This document shows positions 25,316-34,695 of a stretch of 64,000 bases of DNA, piece by piece. Source of the DNA: Streptomyces sp. A2-16 (GTDB lineage Bacteria > Actinomycetota > Actinomycetes > Streptomycetales > Streptomycetaceae); assembly GCF_018128905.1 (NCBI RefSeq), contig NZ_CP063808.1, forward strand, positions 9,672,001-9,736,000, read 5' to 3'. The stretch's first letter is position 1, and every line of letters begins with the position of its first letter. Position numbers and translations under genes: made by a program. The notes under the pieces were generated by a model, which made no database searches, was not told where the DNA came from, and saw nothing but the letters and a program-made list of their open reading frames with translations.

Positions 25316-26218
25316 ATGAGTCTGCGTCTGAGCACCGTGATCCTCCCCTACCGCCGCTGGAACGAGGGGAGCCGCGAGGCATGGCAGCGCGCGGAGCAGC
25401 TCGGCTTCCACACCGGATACACCTACGACCACCTGTCCTGGCGCACCTTCCGCGACGGGCCCTGGTTCGGTGCCGTTCCCACACTGACCGCCGCCGCGGG
25501 CGTCACCGACCGGCTGCGTCTGGGCACCCTCGTGACCTCGCCGAACTTCCGGCACCCGGTGACCCTCGCCAAGGAACTGATCACTCTGGACGACATCTCC
25601 GGCGGCCGGGTCACTCTCGGCATCGGCGCGGGCGGCACCGGCTTCGACGCCACCGCGCTCGGCCAGGAACCGTGGAGCCCGCGCGAGCGCGCCGACCGGC
25701 TCGCCGAGTTCGTCCCGCTGCTCGACCGCCTGCTCCGCGAGGACTCCGTGTCCTACGAGGGCGACTTCTACTCGGCGCACGAGGCCCGGAACATCCCCGG
25801 CTGCCTCCAGCGGCCCCGGCTGCCCTTCGCGGTGGCGGCCACCGGACCGCGCGGCCTGAAGCTCGCCGCGCGTCACGGGCAGGCCTGGGTGACCACCGGC
25901 GACCCGAAGCTGTATGAGAACGGCACCCCCGAGCAGTCCCTACAGGCCCTCCGCGGCCAGGTCGACAAACTCACCGACGCCTGCGCAGCACTCGGTCGGG
26001 ACGTGAACACTCTGGACAAGATCCTGCTCACCGGCTTCACCCCGGACCGCGGCCGCCCGCTGGAGTCCCTGGACGCCTTCGTCGACTTCGCGGGCCGCCA
26101 TCGGGAGCTCGGCTTCAGCGAACTCGTCATCCACTGGCCGATCCCCGACTCGGACTTCGCCGCCGACGAGAAGGTCTTCGAACAGATCGCCATGGAGGCA
26201 CCGGCACAGCTGGGCTGA
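25316..26218 (+). CDS. LLM-class flavin- or F420-dependent oxidoreductase
   Basis: A 300-residue luciferase-like TIM-barrel protein. Family features include YTYDHLSWRTF, LGTLVTSPNFRHPVTLAKE, the cofactor-site region GRVTLGIGAGGTGFDA and LGFSELVIHWP. Actinobacteria use coenzyme F420 or FMN with such enzymes; which applies here cannot be told. ATG 25316 is chosen over an in-frame GTG at 25283, which lies inside parS and would add unconserved residues. A terminator follows. Confidence 0.88.
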   Translation: MSLRLSTVILPYRRWNEGSREAWQRAEQLGFHTGYTYDHLSWRTFRDGPWFGAVPTLTAAAGVTDRLRLGTLVTSPNFRHPVTLAKELITLDDISGGRVTLGIGAGGTGFDATALGQEPWSPRERADRLAEFVPLLDRLLREDSVSYEGDFYSAHEARNIPGCLQRPRLPFAVAATGPRGLKLAARHGQAWVTTGDPKLYENGTPEQSLQALRGQVDKLTDACAALGRDVNTLDKILLTGFTPDRGRPLESLDAFVDFAGRHRELGFSELVIHWPIPDSDFAADEKVFEQIAMEAPAQLG

Positions 26219-26229
26219 GACGGCAGCAC

Positions 26230-26253
26230 CGGGGCGGGCGGGCTCCCGCCCCG
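26230..26253 (+). terminator. Hairpin after the LLM oxidoreductase gene
   Basis: CGGGGCGGG and CCCGCCCCG form a 9-bp stem with a 6-nt loop, 11 bp after the stop codon. Confidence 0.65.
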
Positions 26254-26320
26254 CGTCATCTATGTCTCACCTGTGCGGGCACCCGCACGGTCGTGCAGGC
26301 ATATGCGGGAGAATGAGCGG

Positions 26321-27187
26321 GTGACCTCAGCAACGCGACAGCCCGAGACCCCGGCCGCCGACATACCGCCGCGCCTGATCGCCACCGATCTCGACGGCAC
26401 TCTGCTGCGCGACGACAAGTCGGTGTCCCCACGCACGGTCGCGGCCCTCGCCGCCGCCGAGGAGGCCGGCATCGAGGTCTTCTTCGTCACCGGCCGACCG
26501 GCCCGCTGGATGGACGTCGTCAGCGACCACGTCCACGGTCATGGCCTCGCCATCTGCGGCAACGGCGCCGCGGTGGTCGACCTGCACGGCGGCCGCGGCG
26601 CCCACCGTTTCGTGAAGGTGCGCGAGCTGGCCCGGGAGAACGCGCTGGACGCCGTACGGCTGCTGCGGGAGGCGGCGCCCGGCACGGTGTACGCGGTGGA
26701 GCAGACCTACGGCTTCCACCAGGAGCCGGACTACCCCAAGCTGCACATGGAGATCCCGGACAACCTGGCCCCCGCCGAGGAACTGCTGGCCGACGACGGC
26801 CCAGGTGCCGCCGAGCCGGTGCTGAAGATCCTCGCCTACCACCCCTCGATCGACCCGGACGCCTTCCTCACCCTCTCGCGCCTGGCCATCGGCGACCGCG
26901 CCAACGTCACCCGGTCCAGCCCCAGCGCCCTGCTGGAGATCAGCGGCCCCGGCGTCTCCAAGGCGAGCACGCTCGCCCTGTGCTGCGCCGAGCGCGGGAT
27001 CTCCCACGAGCAGGTCGTCGCCTTCGGGGACATGCCCAACGACGTCGAGATGCTCACCTGGGCGGGCCAGTCGTACGCGATGGGCAACGCCCACCCCGAC
27101 GTGATCGCGGCGGCCTCGGGCCGGACCGTCGCCAACAACGACGACGGGGTGGCCGTCGTGATCGAGCGGATGCTGGAACGGCTGTAG
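26321..27187 (+). CDS. HAD-superfamily hydrolase, Cof-type (IIB)
   Basis: A 288-residue phosphatase-like protein. Motif I is DLDGTLLRDDKSVS, motif II FVTGRP, the lysine GPGVSKASTL and motif IV FGDMPNDVEMLTWAG. It is a close relative of the HAD at 14441 in the same window; both carry RLIATDLDGTLLR. GTG 26321 is preferred because GCGGGAGA lies 8-9 nt upstream; ATG 26303 is the alternative. Substrate unknown, as for most class IIB enzymes. Confidence 0.88.
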   Translation: MTSATRQPETPAADIPPRLIATDLDGTLLRDDKSVSPRTVAALAAAEEAGIEVFFVTGRPARWMDVVSDHVHGHGLAICGNGAAVVDLHGGRGAHRFVKVRELARENALDAVRLLREAAPGTVYAVEQTYGFHQEPDYPKLHMEIPDNLAPAEELLADDGPGAAEPVLKILAYHPSIDPDAFLTLSRLAIGDRANVTRSSPSALLEISGPGVSKASTLALCCAERGISHEQVVAFGDMPNDVEMLTWAGQSYAMGNAHPDVIAAASGRTVANNDDGVAVVIERMLERL

Positions 27188-27258
27188 CTGTTGCCGCGGC
27201 GCGGCGCGGCGCGGGGATGCTCGGCCGTGGTTCGGCCGCCGGATGCCCCGCACGTGTC

Positions 27259-28317
27259 TCAGCCGATCGGCACCCCACGGGCCGCCAGCCACGGCACCGG
27301 GTCCACCGCCGAGCCTGTCTCGGGCGTGACCCGCGCCTCGAAGTGCAGATGCGGGCCGGTCGAGTTGCCGGTCGTGCCCGACTGCCCGATCCACTGCCCG
27401 GGGGCGACGCCCTCCCCCTGGTCGACAGTGACGGCGGCGAGATGGGCGTACTGAGTGAAGTAGCCGTCCGGGTGCTCGATCACGATCTCGATGCCGAAGG
27501 GGCCGCCGCACGACACCTTCACCACCCGGCCCGCGCCCACCGCCCGCACCGGCGTCCCGATCGGCACCGCGAAGTCCTGCCCGGTGTGCCGGCTCGCCCA
27601 CCGCGACCCACCGCTGCCGAACCCGGCGGACAGCTCGTACGTCGCCACCGGCGTGACCCAGGTGCCCTCCACGGGCTGCTGCGGCTGGTCCAGACGTACG
27701 GCTCCCCGGCATGCCCCGGCCGCCACGGACGCGTCGGCCTCACCTTGCAACTGCCCGCGTGCCTCTTCGAGTCTCTGCTCGATGTCCTGCTTCAACGCGG
27801 CAAGTTCGGCGCTGCGCCGCTCCAACGACCGCCGCGCCGTCGCGGCCTTCGCCTCGTCCGCCGCGAGCCGGGCCTCGGCCCTGCGGCTCTTCTCGACCGC
27901 ATTGTCGACCGCCAGCGTGGTCCGGGAGAAGACATGCTGACCCTGCATCAGTTCGGCGGTGTCGTCCGCGAAGATGATCTGCGCGGTGAGCGGGAGTCCG
28001 CCGCCGTCGCGGTACTGGGCCCGGGCCATGCGGCCGAGGTCCTTGTGCAGAACGGCGATCTCCCGCCGTTCCCGGCCGAGGAGTTCCTCGAGCCGCTGCG
28101 CCCGCACCCGCTGCGCCTCCGCCTCCTGGCGCCCCGCCTCGTACCGCTGGGTCGCCAGTGCCGCCTCCTCGTACAGCCGCAGGACCTGCGTGCTGACCCC
28201 ACCGTCATCGCGACGGCCCGCACTGCCCTCGGCGGCGTCCGTGGGACGCGCGGCCAACACCGCGAACGCACACAGCAGTGCCGGAACGAGCAGCGGATGT
28301 CGGTGAGGTGATCGCAT
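27259..28317 (-). CDS. Secreted M23 (LytM) peptidase with N-terminal coiled coil
   Basis: A 352-residue exported protein. A signal peptide (to about residue 28) leads to a long coiled coil (about 40-200, rich in Arg/Glu/Ala), then a LytM domain. The zinc ligands are in RHTGQDFAVP (HxxxD) and GPHLHFEARV (HxH). Such EnvC/RipA-like proteins cut peptidoglycan cross-bridges or activate amidases in division and spore formation. All catalytic zinc motifs are present, so it is probably active. It stands between two unrelated genes and runs opposite to the HAD. Confidence 0.88.
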   Translation of the reverse strand: MRSPHRHPLLVPALLCAFAVLAARPTDAAEGSAGRRDDGGVSTQVLRLYEEAALATQRYEAGRQEAEAQRVRAQRLEELLGRERREIAVLHKDLGRMARAQYRDGGGLPLTAQIIFADDTAELMQGQHVFSRTTLAVDNAVEKSRRAEARLAADEAKAATARRSLERRSAELAALKQDIEQRLEEARGQLQGEADASVAAGACRGAVRLDQPQQPVEGTWVTPVATYELSAGFGSGGSRWASRHTGQDFAVPIGTPVRAVGAGRVVKVSCGGPFGIEIVIEHPDGYFTQYAHLAAVTVDQGEGVAPGQWIGQSGTTGNSTGPHLHFEARVTPETGSAVDPVPWLAARGVPIG

Positions 28318-28395
28318 GTCAGCGATCCTGACCCGGGCACCGGGACGCGGTCCTGTTCACGTCGTACGGCCGGGGGACACGTTGCTGCGGACGGG

Positions 28396-30057
28396 TCAGT
28401 GCGGCGCCTGCCACACGATCGTCGTACCGCCGCCGCCCTCCCCGGTTCCGGGACCGTGCCAGCTGCCCCCGCCCAGGGATTCCGCGCGCCGCCTCAGGTT
28501 GTTCAGGCCGCTGCGCCGGCCTCCCTCGGGAATGCCGACGCCGTCGTCCACGACGGTCAGCCGTACACCGGGACGGCCGTCGGGCAGGGTCGCGGTGGCG
28601 TCGACGACGACCGCGATCCGGGAGGCCCCGGCGTGCCGGAAGGCGTTGGAGAGAGCCTCGCGCAACGCCGCGACGAGGTTCTTGCCGGTGAGCTCGCCCA
28701 CCGCGGTGTCGACCGGGCCGACGAAACGGTGCGAGGGCCTGAAGCCGAGCGGCACGGCGGCCATGTTGATCTCGCGCAGCACCCGGGTCCGCAGCCCCGC
28801 GGGCGCCTCGGCCGGATCCTGTTGGAGCGCGAAGATCGCCGTACGGATCTCCTGGATGGTGGTGTCGAGCTCACCGACCGCCTTGCCGACCCCGTCGCGC
28901 ACCTCCGGCACGACCGAACGCCGCTGTGCGCTCTCCAGCGTCATCCCGGTGGTGAACAGCCGCTGGATGACGAGGTCGTGCAGATCACGGGCGATACGGT
29001 CACGGTCCTGGTACACCGCCAGCCGCTCCCGGTCCCGCTGTGTCTCGGCCATCATCAGCGCGAGCGCGGCCTGCGAGGCGAACTGGACGGCCAGAGCCCG
29101 TTCCGTCCGCGTGAACGGCCGCTCTCCCCGGGCGCGCGGAGTGACGAGACCGCCCAGCACCCGGCCGTAGCTCTGCAGGGGAACCATCATGATCGGCCCG
29201 TAGCCGCGGGCCAGGCTGTCGGCCATCCGGGGATCCGTGCCCGCGTCCTCGACGAACACCGCCTGTCCGTCGAGGAGTTCGGCGACGATCTCGTTGTCCG
29301 GGGGAACCACCCTGCCCAGGGCGTCCGAGGGCGTGTCCGCGGCCACGGCGGCGATCTCCAGACCACCCTCCTCGGCGGTCAGAAGCACGATCCCGGCCGT
29401 CGACCGGGAGAGCCGGCGGGCCTGTTCGGCGACGACCTGGAGGGCGTCGTCGGCGTCGCCGTCGGACAGCAGGGCGGTGGTCACGGCGACCGAGCCGTCG
29501 ATCCAGCGTTCGCGCTGCTGCGCCGCCTCGTACAGCCGCGCGTTGCCGACGGCGATGCCCGCCTCGGTGGCCAGCACCCGGGCCGTGTCGAGGTCGTCGT
29601 CGCCGAACGGCCCGCCCCCGCGCTTGTCCGTCAGATACAGGTTCCCGAAGACCTCGCCCTGCACCCGGATCGGCAGACCGAGGAAGGTGCGCATCGGCGG
29701 ATGGTGCTCGGGGAGGCCGCACGAACGCGGGTCCGCGGTCAGGTCGGTCAGCCGCACCGGTTCCGGATCGCGGATGAGGGCGCCGAGCAGCCCCCTGTGC
29801 CCGTCGGGCAGCCGCCCGATCCGCCGGGCCGTTTCCTCGCCGGTCCCACGGAAGACGAAGTCGGCGAGACCGTCACCGTCCTCGTCGACGACACCGATGG
29901 CCGCATAGCGGGCACCGGTCAGCTCCGCCGCCGTCTCGCAGATCCGTTCCAGCGTGGAGCGCAGTTCGAGACCGCTGCCGACGGACCGCATCGCCTCCAG
30001 CAATTGCGGCAGCCGTACGGTCAATGCGTTCGGCGGCGTTCCCTGGGGGGTGGACAT
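28396..30057 (-). CDS. GAF-domain sensor histidine kinase (DevS/NarL-type)
   Basis: A 553-residue soluble kinase. Two tandem GAF domains (about 20-165 and 185-335) precede a HisKA_3 dimerisation helix with the phospho-acceptor in DRIARDLHDLVIQRLF, and a HATPase domain (NAFRHAGAS, VVDDGVGIP). The architecture and HPPMRTFLGLPIRV-type GAF sequence resemble the DevS/DosT oxygen and NO sensors, but haem binding cannot be inferred safely. No response regulator is adjacent, so it is an orphan kinase. It lies 67 bp downstream of cydDC on the same strand, which hints at a link with oxygen-limited respiration. Confidence 0.88.
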   Translation of the reverse strand: MSTPQGTPPNALTVRLPQLLEAMRSVGSGLELRSTLERICETAAELTGARYAAIGVVDEDGDGLADFVFRGTGEETARRIGRLPDGHRGLLGALIRDPEPVRLTDLTADPRSCGLPEHHPPMRTFLGLPIRVQGEVFGNLYLTDKRGGGPFGDDDLDTARVLATEAGIAVGNARLYEAAQQRERWIDGSVAVTTALLSDGDADDALQVVAEQARRLSRSTAGIVLLTAEEGGLEIAAVAADTPSDALGRVVPPDNEIVAELLDGQAVFVEDAGTDPRMADSLARGYGPIMMVPLQSYGRVLGGLVTPRARGERPFTRTERALAVQFASQAALALMMAETQRDRERLAVYQDRDRIARDLHDLVIQRLFTTGMTLESAQRRSVVPEVRDGVGKAVGELDTTIQEIRTAIFALQQDPAEAPAGLRTRVLREINMAAVPLGFRPSHRFVGPVDTAVGELTGKNLVAALREALSNAFRHAGASRIAVVVDATATLPDGRPGVRLTVVDDGVGIPEGGRRSGLNNLRRRAESLGGGSWHGPGTGEGGGGTTIVWQAPH

Positions 30058-30124
30058 GACCAGAGGGTAATTAATGCCGATTCATCCTGAAAGCCGGACT
30101 CGGTCCCGCGGCCCGCCCCCGGGC

Positions 30125-33100
30125 TCAGCGCGCTCCCACCAGCAGCTCCGACTCCGCCTCCCGCTCGGCCATCGCCCGCAACGGCCCCTGCACGGCCGCC
30201 AACTCCGCGTACGTACCGCGCTGCACGACCCGTCCCTCGTCGAGCACGACCACCTCGTCCACCGATTCGAGCCCCGCCAGGCGGTGCGTGATGAGGACAG
30301 TCGTACGGCCCTCGGTGGCGGCCAGCAGATCGGCGGTCAGCGCGTCGGCGGTGGGCAGGTCGAGATGCTCGGCGGGCTCGTCCAGGACGAGAACGGGGAA
30401 GTCGGCGAGCAGGGCCCGAGCCAGCGCGAGCCGCTGCCGCTGACCGCCGGACAGCCACGCCCCGTGCTCGCCGACCAGGGTGTCGAGGCCGTCGGGCAGG
30501 CTCTCGGCCCAGTCGAGCAGACGGGCCCGCCCCAGCGCGTCCCGCAGTTCCTCCTCGGTCGCGTCCTTCTTCGCCAGGAGCAGGTTCTCGCGCACCGAGC
30601 TGTCGAAGAGGTGTGCGTCCTGCGCGCACAGCCCCACCAGGTGCCGTACGTCGTCGCTGTGCAGCCCGTAGGCGTCCACGCCACCCAGGGTGTAGGTGCC
30701 GGCGTCCGCGTCCAGGAAGCGCAGCAGAACCTGCGCGAGCGTCGTCTTGCCGGAACCGGAGGCGCCGACCACGGCGATCCTCCGGCCCTGCGCCAGGGTC
30801 AGGTCCAGGCCCGCGAGCGCGTCCCGGTCCTGGCCCTCGTGCCGGGTGGTGACTTGCTTGAGGACGACCGGGAACGGCGAGGCGGGCGCCTGCCGGGCCC
30901 GCTCCGGTTCCCGTACCGGCTCGGGCGCGTCCAGCACCTCGTGGACGCGCTCCGCGCTCCGGCGCACCCGCTGGCGGTACTGCACCGCGAGCGGCAGCCC
31001 CAGCACGGCCTCGAAGGCTGCCAGCGGAGTGAGCACGACGACGGCCATGACGACCCCGCCGAGTCGCCCGGAGGCCACCGCCTGGGCGCCGACGAGGGCG
31101 GTCGCGGTGACGGTCAGGCCACAGATCAGGGCGGTCAGACCGTCACCGAGTGCGGTGGCGGTGGCGCCGCGGGAGGCGATCCGGGTGAGGACGCCGTCCG
31201 CCCGCCGGGTCTCGGCACTGCGGGCGGGCAGGGCGCCGGCGACGGTCAACTCCGCCGTCCCGGTGAGGAGATCGGTCACGCGGGTGGCCAGTTCCCCCCG
31301 GGCGGGGGCCAGCCTGCGCTCGGCGCGGCGAGCCACGGCTCCCGTGATGAGCGGGACACCGGCACCGGCGGCCAGCAGGCCCACGGCGAGCACGGCACCG
31401 GCCTCCGGCAGCAGCCAGGCCGTGAAACCGACGGAGGCCGCCGACACCACGACGGCCGCTCCGGCGGGCAGCAGCCAGCGCAGCCAGTAGTCCTGGAGGG
31501 CGTCCACGTCGGAGACGAGCCGCGAGAGCAGATCCCCCCGGCGGGTCGTCCGCAGACCGGCGGGCGCCAGCCGCTCAAGGCGCCGGTACACCGCGACCCG
31601 GGTGTCGGCCAGCATCCGCAGCACGGCGTCGTGCGACACCAGCCGCTCCGCGTACCGGAAGACAGCCCGGCCGATCCCGAAGGCCCGGGTAGCCGTCACG
31701 GCCACCATCAGATACAGCACGGGGGGCTGCTGCGAGGCCCGTGAGATCAGCCACCCCGAGGTGGCCATCAGTCCCACGGCACTGCCGAGCGCCAGGCTCC
31801 CGAGCAGCAGCGCGAGCGCGAGCCGGCCGCGTCGGGGGCCGGACATGGCGCGGACACGGGCGAGCGCGCTGCGCGCCTCGGCCGGCGACTCGGTCGTCCA
31901 GGTCTCCGGCACCACGGTCCCGCTGTCCTCGACCGGGCGTGCCGTCGACGTCCTGGCCGTGGCATCGACAGGAGCCGGGACCGAAGGTTCCGCCAGCCGC
32001 ACGACCCGGTCCGCCACGCCGAGCAGCGCCGGTCGATGCACCACCAGCAGTACGGTCCGCCCAGCAGCGAGCCGTCGTACCGCCGCAACGACGTCCGCCT
32101 CGGTCGCCCCGTCGAGGGCCGCCGTCGGCTCGTCGAGGAGCAGTACCGGCCGGTCCGCGAGAAACGCCCGGGCCAGCGCGAGCCGTTGCCGTTGCCCGGC
32201 AGAGAGCCCGGCGCCGTCCTCACCGAGCACGGTGCCGGTTCCCCGGGAAAGCGCGTCGACGAACTCCAGCGCCCCCGCGTCCCCCAGCGCCCGCCGTACT
32301 GCGGCTTCGTCGGCGTCGGGTCGTGCCAGCCGTACGTTGTCGGCAATGCTCCCGGCGAACAGCTGCGGCCGCTGCGGCACCCAGGCGATGCGCGAACGCC
32401 ACTCCTCGAGATCGAGCTCCGCGAGATCGGTTCCCCCGATCCGCACCTGTCCCTCGGTCGGCGGCACGAATCCCAACAGGACGTTCAGCAGGGTCGACTT
32501 GCCCGCGCCGCTGGGTCCGACCAGGGCCACCGTCTCCCCGGGCGCGACCTCGAAGGACACCTGGGTGACGGCGTCCCCGGAGCGGCCCGGGTACCTGACC
32601 GTGACCTGCTCGAAGGACAGCCCACCGGCGGGCACCGCAGCCGTACCCGTCGTCGGCACCGGCGTCTCCAGCACCGAGAAGATCTCCTCGGCGGCCGCCA
32701 GTCCCTCCGCCGCCGCGTGATACTGCGCGCCCACCTGCCGCAGGGGCAGATACGCCTCGGGGGCCAGGATGAGAATGACCAGGCCGTCGTACAGGTGCAT
32801 CTCGCCGTGGACGAGCCGCATCCCGATCGTCACGGCGACCAGGGCCACCGAGAGCGTCGACAGCAACTCCAGGGCGAACGATGAGATGAAGGCGATCCGC
32901 AGCGTCCGCATGGTCGCCTGCCGGTACTCGCCGGTGATGCGTCGGATCGACTCGGCCTGCGCCTTGGCCCGGCCGAACACCTTCAGCGTCGGCAGTCCCG
33001 CGACCACGTCCAGGAAGTGCCCCGACAGCCGGGACAGCAGCCGCCACTGTCGGTCCATCCGGGACTGGGTGGCCCAGCCGATGAGGACCATGAAGACGGG

Positions 33101-33622
33101 GATGAGGGGCAGGGTCCCGACGATGATGGCCGCCGAGACCCAGTCCTCGGTCACGATCCGCGCCAGCACCGCCACCGGCACGACCACCGCCAGGCCCAAC
33201 TGCGGGAGATAGCGCGAGAAGTAGTCGTCGAGGGCGTCGACTCCCCTGGTGGCGAGGGCGACCAGCGACCCGGTCCGCTGCCCGCTCAGCCACCCGGGCC
33301 CCAGCTCCGAGGCCCGCTCCAGCAGCCGCCCCCGGAGCTCCGACTTCACCGCCGCGCCGGCCCGGTGTGCGGCGAGTTCGGTGAGCCAGGAGACGAACCC
33401 GCGGCCGACGGCTACAGCCGCCAACAGCATGAGGGGTGTGCGGAGTTCGGACACGGCCAGACCGTGCTGGAACGCACCGACCACGATCTCGGCGATGAGC
33501 ATCGCCTGAGCGATGACCAGCAGCGAGCCGAGGACTCCCAGGCCCACCACGGCCACCAGGAAGAGGCGAGTGGCCCGGGCGTAGCGCAGCAGACGCGGGT
33601 CGATCGGTTTCACGTGAAACAC
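30125..33622 (-). CDS. cydDC: Fused CydD-CydC thiol/haem ABC exporter
   Basis: A 1165-residue protein with two complete half-transporters: membrane domain and ATPase (GPSGAGKS, then LSAGQRQRLALARAFLAD and LLLDEPTAALD), then a second membrane domain and ATPase (GASGSGKT, LSGGQRQRLALARALLAD, LVLDEPAEHLD). In E. coli CydD and CydC are separate; the exporter is needed to assemble cytochrome bd, and fused forms occur in streptomycetes. The GTG start at 33622 touches a parS site, so the first residues read MFHVKP. It is the third gene of the cydAB operon, 50 bp after cydB. Confidence 0.95.
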   Translation of the reverse strand: MFHVKPIDPRLLRYARATRLFLVAVVGLGVLGSLLVIAQAMLIAEIVVGAFQHGLAVSELRTPLMLLAAVAVGRGFVSWLTELAAHRAGAAVKSELRGRLLERASELGPGWLSGQRTGSLVALATRGVDALDDYFSRYLPQLGLAVVVPVAVLARIVTEDWVSAAIIVGTLPLIPVFMVLIGWATQSRMDRQWRLLSRLSGHFLDVVAGLPTLKVFGRAKAQAESIRRITGEYRQATMRTLRIAFISSFALELLSTLSVALVAVTIGMRLVHGEMHLYDGLVILILAPEAYLPLRQVGAQYHAAAEGLAAAEEIFSVLETPVPTTGTAAVPAGGLSFEQVTVRYPGRSGDAVTQVSFEVAPGETVALVGPSGAGKSTLLNVLLGFVPPTEGQVRIGGTDLAELDLEEWRSRIAWVPQRPQLFAGSIADNVRLARPDADEAAVRRALGDAGALEFVDALSRGTGTVLGEDGAGLSAGQRQRLALARAFLADRPVLLLDEPTAALDGATEADVVAAVRRLAAGRTVLLVVHRPALLGVADRVVRLAEPSVPAPVDATARTSTARPVEDSGTVVPETWTTESPAEARSALARVRAMSGPRRGRLALALLLGSLALGSAVGLMATSGWLISRASQQPPVLYLMVAVTATRAFGIGRAVFRYAERLVSHDAVLRMLADTRVAVYRRLERLAPAGLRTTRRGDLLSRLVSDVDALQDYWLRWLLPAGAAVVVSAASVGFTAWLLPEAGAVLAVGLLAAGAGVPLITGAVARRAERRLAPARGELATRVTDLLTGTAELTVAGALPARSAETRRADGVLTRIASRGATATALGDGLTALICGLTVTATALVGAQAVASGRLGGVVMAVVVLTPLAAFEAVLGLPLAVQYRQRVRRSAERVHEVLDAPEPVREPERARQAPASPFPVVLKQVTTRHEGQDRDALAGLDLTLAQGRRIAVVGASGSGKTTLAQVLLRFLDADAGTYTLGGVDAYGLHSDDVRHLVGLCAQDAHLFDSSVRENLLLAKKDATEEELRDALGRARLLDWAESLPDGLDTLVGEHGAWLSGGQRQRLALARALLADFPVLVLDEPAEHLDLPTADALTADLLAATEGRTTVLITHRLAGLESVDEVVVLDEGRVVQRGTYAELAAVQGPLRAMAEREAESELLVGAR
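33607..33620. other. parS, perfect, at the cydDC start codon
   Basis: GTTTCACGTGAAAC covers codons 2-5 of cydDC and one base of its GTG start. Its centre is 36 bp from that of the next parS. Confidence 0.9.
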
Positions 33623-33642
33623 ACCCTCTTCTCAAGGGGCAT

Positions 33643-33656
33643 GTTTCACGTGAAAC
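33643..33656. other. parS, perfect, between cydB and cydDC
   Basis: GTTTCACGTGAAAC is the centre of a 24-bp perfect palindrome (33638-33661). It occupies most of the 50-bp gap between the two genes. Confidence 0.92.
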
Positions 33657-33672
33657 ATGCCACATATCGGGC

Positions 33673-34677
33673 TCAGTGCGCGGGTTCGGCGATGTGCTGC
33701 GTGCCGATCCGCTTGCGGAACACCCAGTAGGTCCAGCCCTGGTAGAGCAGGACGATCGGTGTGGCAATCCCCGCACACCAGGTCATGATCTTCAACGTGT
33801 ACGGGCTCGACGACGCATTGGTGACCGTCAGGCTCCAGTCCTCGTTCAGCGAGGACGGCATGACGTTCGGGAACAACGCGAGGAAGAGCATGGCGACCGC
33901 GGCCACGATGGTGACGCCGGACAGGGCGAACGACCATCCCTCGCGTCCGGCCTGGTTGGCCACCAGAGCGGCGACCAGGGCGGCGACCGCCACCACCATC
34001 GCCACCAGGCTCTTGCCGTCTCCGTTGTCGACCTGGGTCCACAGGAGGAAGACCAGCGCCGCAGCAGCCGTCACCACGCCCACCCGAAGCGCCAGCCTCC
34101 GCGCTCGCTCCCGGATCTCCCCGACCGTCTTGAGGGCCGTGAACACCGTGCCGTGGAAGGTGAACAGGGTCAGCGTCACCACTCCGCCAAGGAGGGCGTA
34201 GGGGTTGAGCAGGTCCCAGAAGCCACCGACGTACTCGAAGTTCCGGTCGATCTTCACGCCGTGCACGATGTTGCCGAAGGCCACACCCCACAGGAACGCG
34301 GGGATGAGCGAGGTCCAGAAGATCGCGGTCTCCCAGTTGCGCTGCCAGTTCTCCTCGGGCCGCTTGGCCCGGTACTCGAAGGCGACACCCCGGACGATCA
34401 GGCAGACCAGGATGACCAGCAGCGGCAGGTAGAAGCCCGAGAACAGGGTGGCGTACCACTCGGGGAAGGCAGCGAAGGTGGCCCCGCCCGCTGTGAGCAG
34501 CCACACCTCGTTGCCGTCCCAGACGGGACCGATGGTGTTGATCAGGACACGCTTTTCGACCCGGTTGCGGGCGAGCAGCCTGGTGAGGACGCCGACCCCG
34601 AAGTCGAAGCCCTCCAGGAAGAAGTAGCCGGTCCACAGGACGGCGATGAGGACGAACCAGACGTCGTGAAGTTCCAT
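33673..34677 (-). CDS. cydB: Cytochrome bd ubiquinol/menaquinol oxidase subunit II
   Basis: A 334-residue membrane protein with eight or nine helices, opening MELHDVWFVLIAVLWTGYFF. The family motif GFDFGVG follows, and EVWLLTAGGATFAAFPEWYA is typical. With CydA it forms the high-affinity bd oxidase that reduces oxygen using menaquinol without pumping protons. It starts 18 bp after cydA on the minus strand. Confidence 0.96.
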   Translation of the reverse strand: MELHDVWFVLIAVLWTGYFFLEGFDFGVGVLTRLLARNRVEKRVLINTIGPVWDGNEVWLLTAGGATFAAFPEWYATLFSGFYLPLLVILVCLIVRGVAFEYRAKRPEENWQRNWETAIFWTSLIPAFLWGVAFGNIVHGVKIDRNFEYVGGFWDLLNPYALLGGVVTLTLFTFHGTVFTALKTVGEIRERARRLALRVGVVTAAAALVFLLWTQVDNGDGKSLVAMVVAVAALVAALVANQAGREGWSFALSGVTIVAAVAMLFLALFPNVMPSSLNEDWSLTVTNASSSPYTLKIMTWCAGIATPIVLLYQGWTYWVFRKRIGTQHIAEPAH

Positions 34678-34695
34678 GACTCGATCTCCCTCGGC

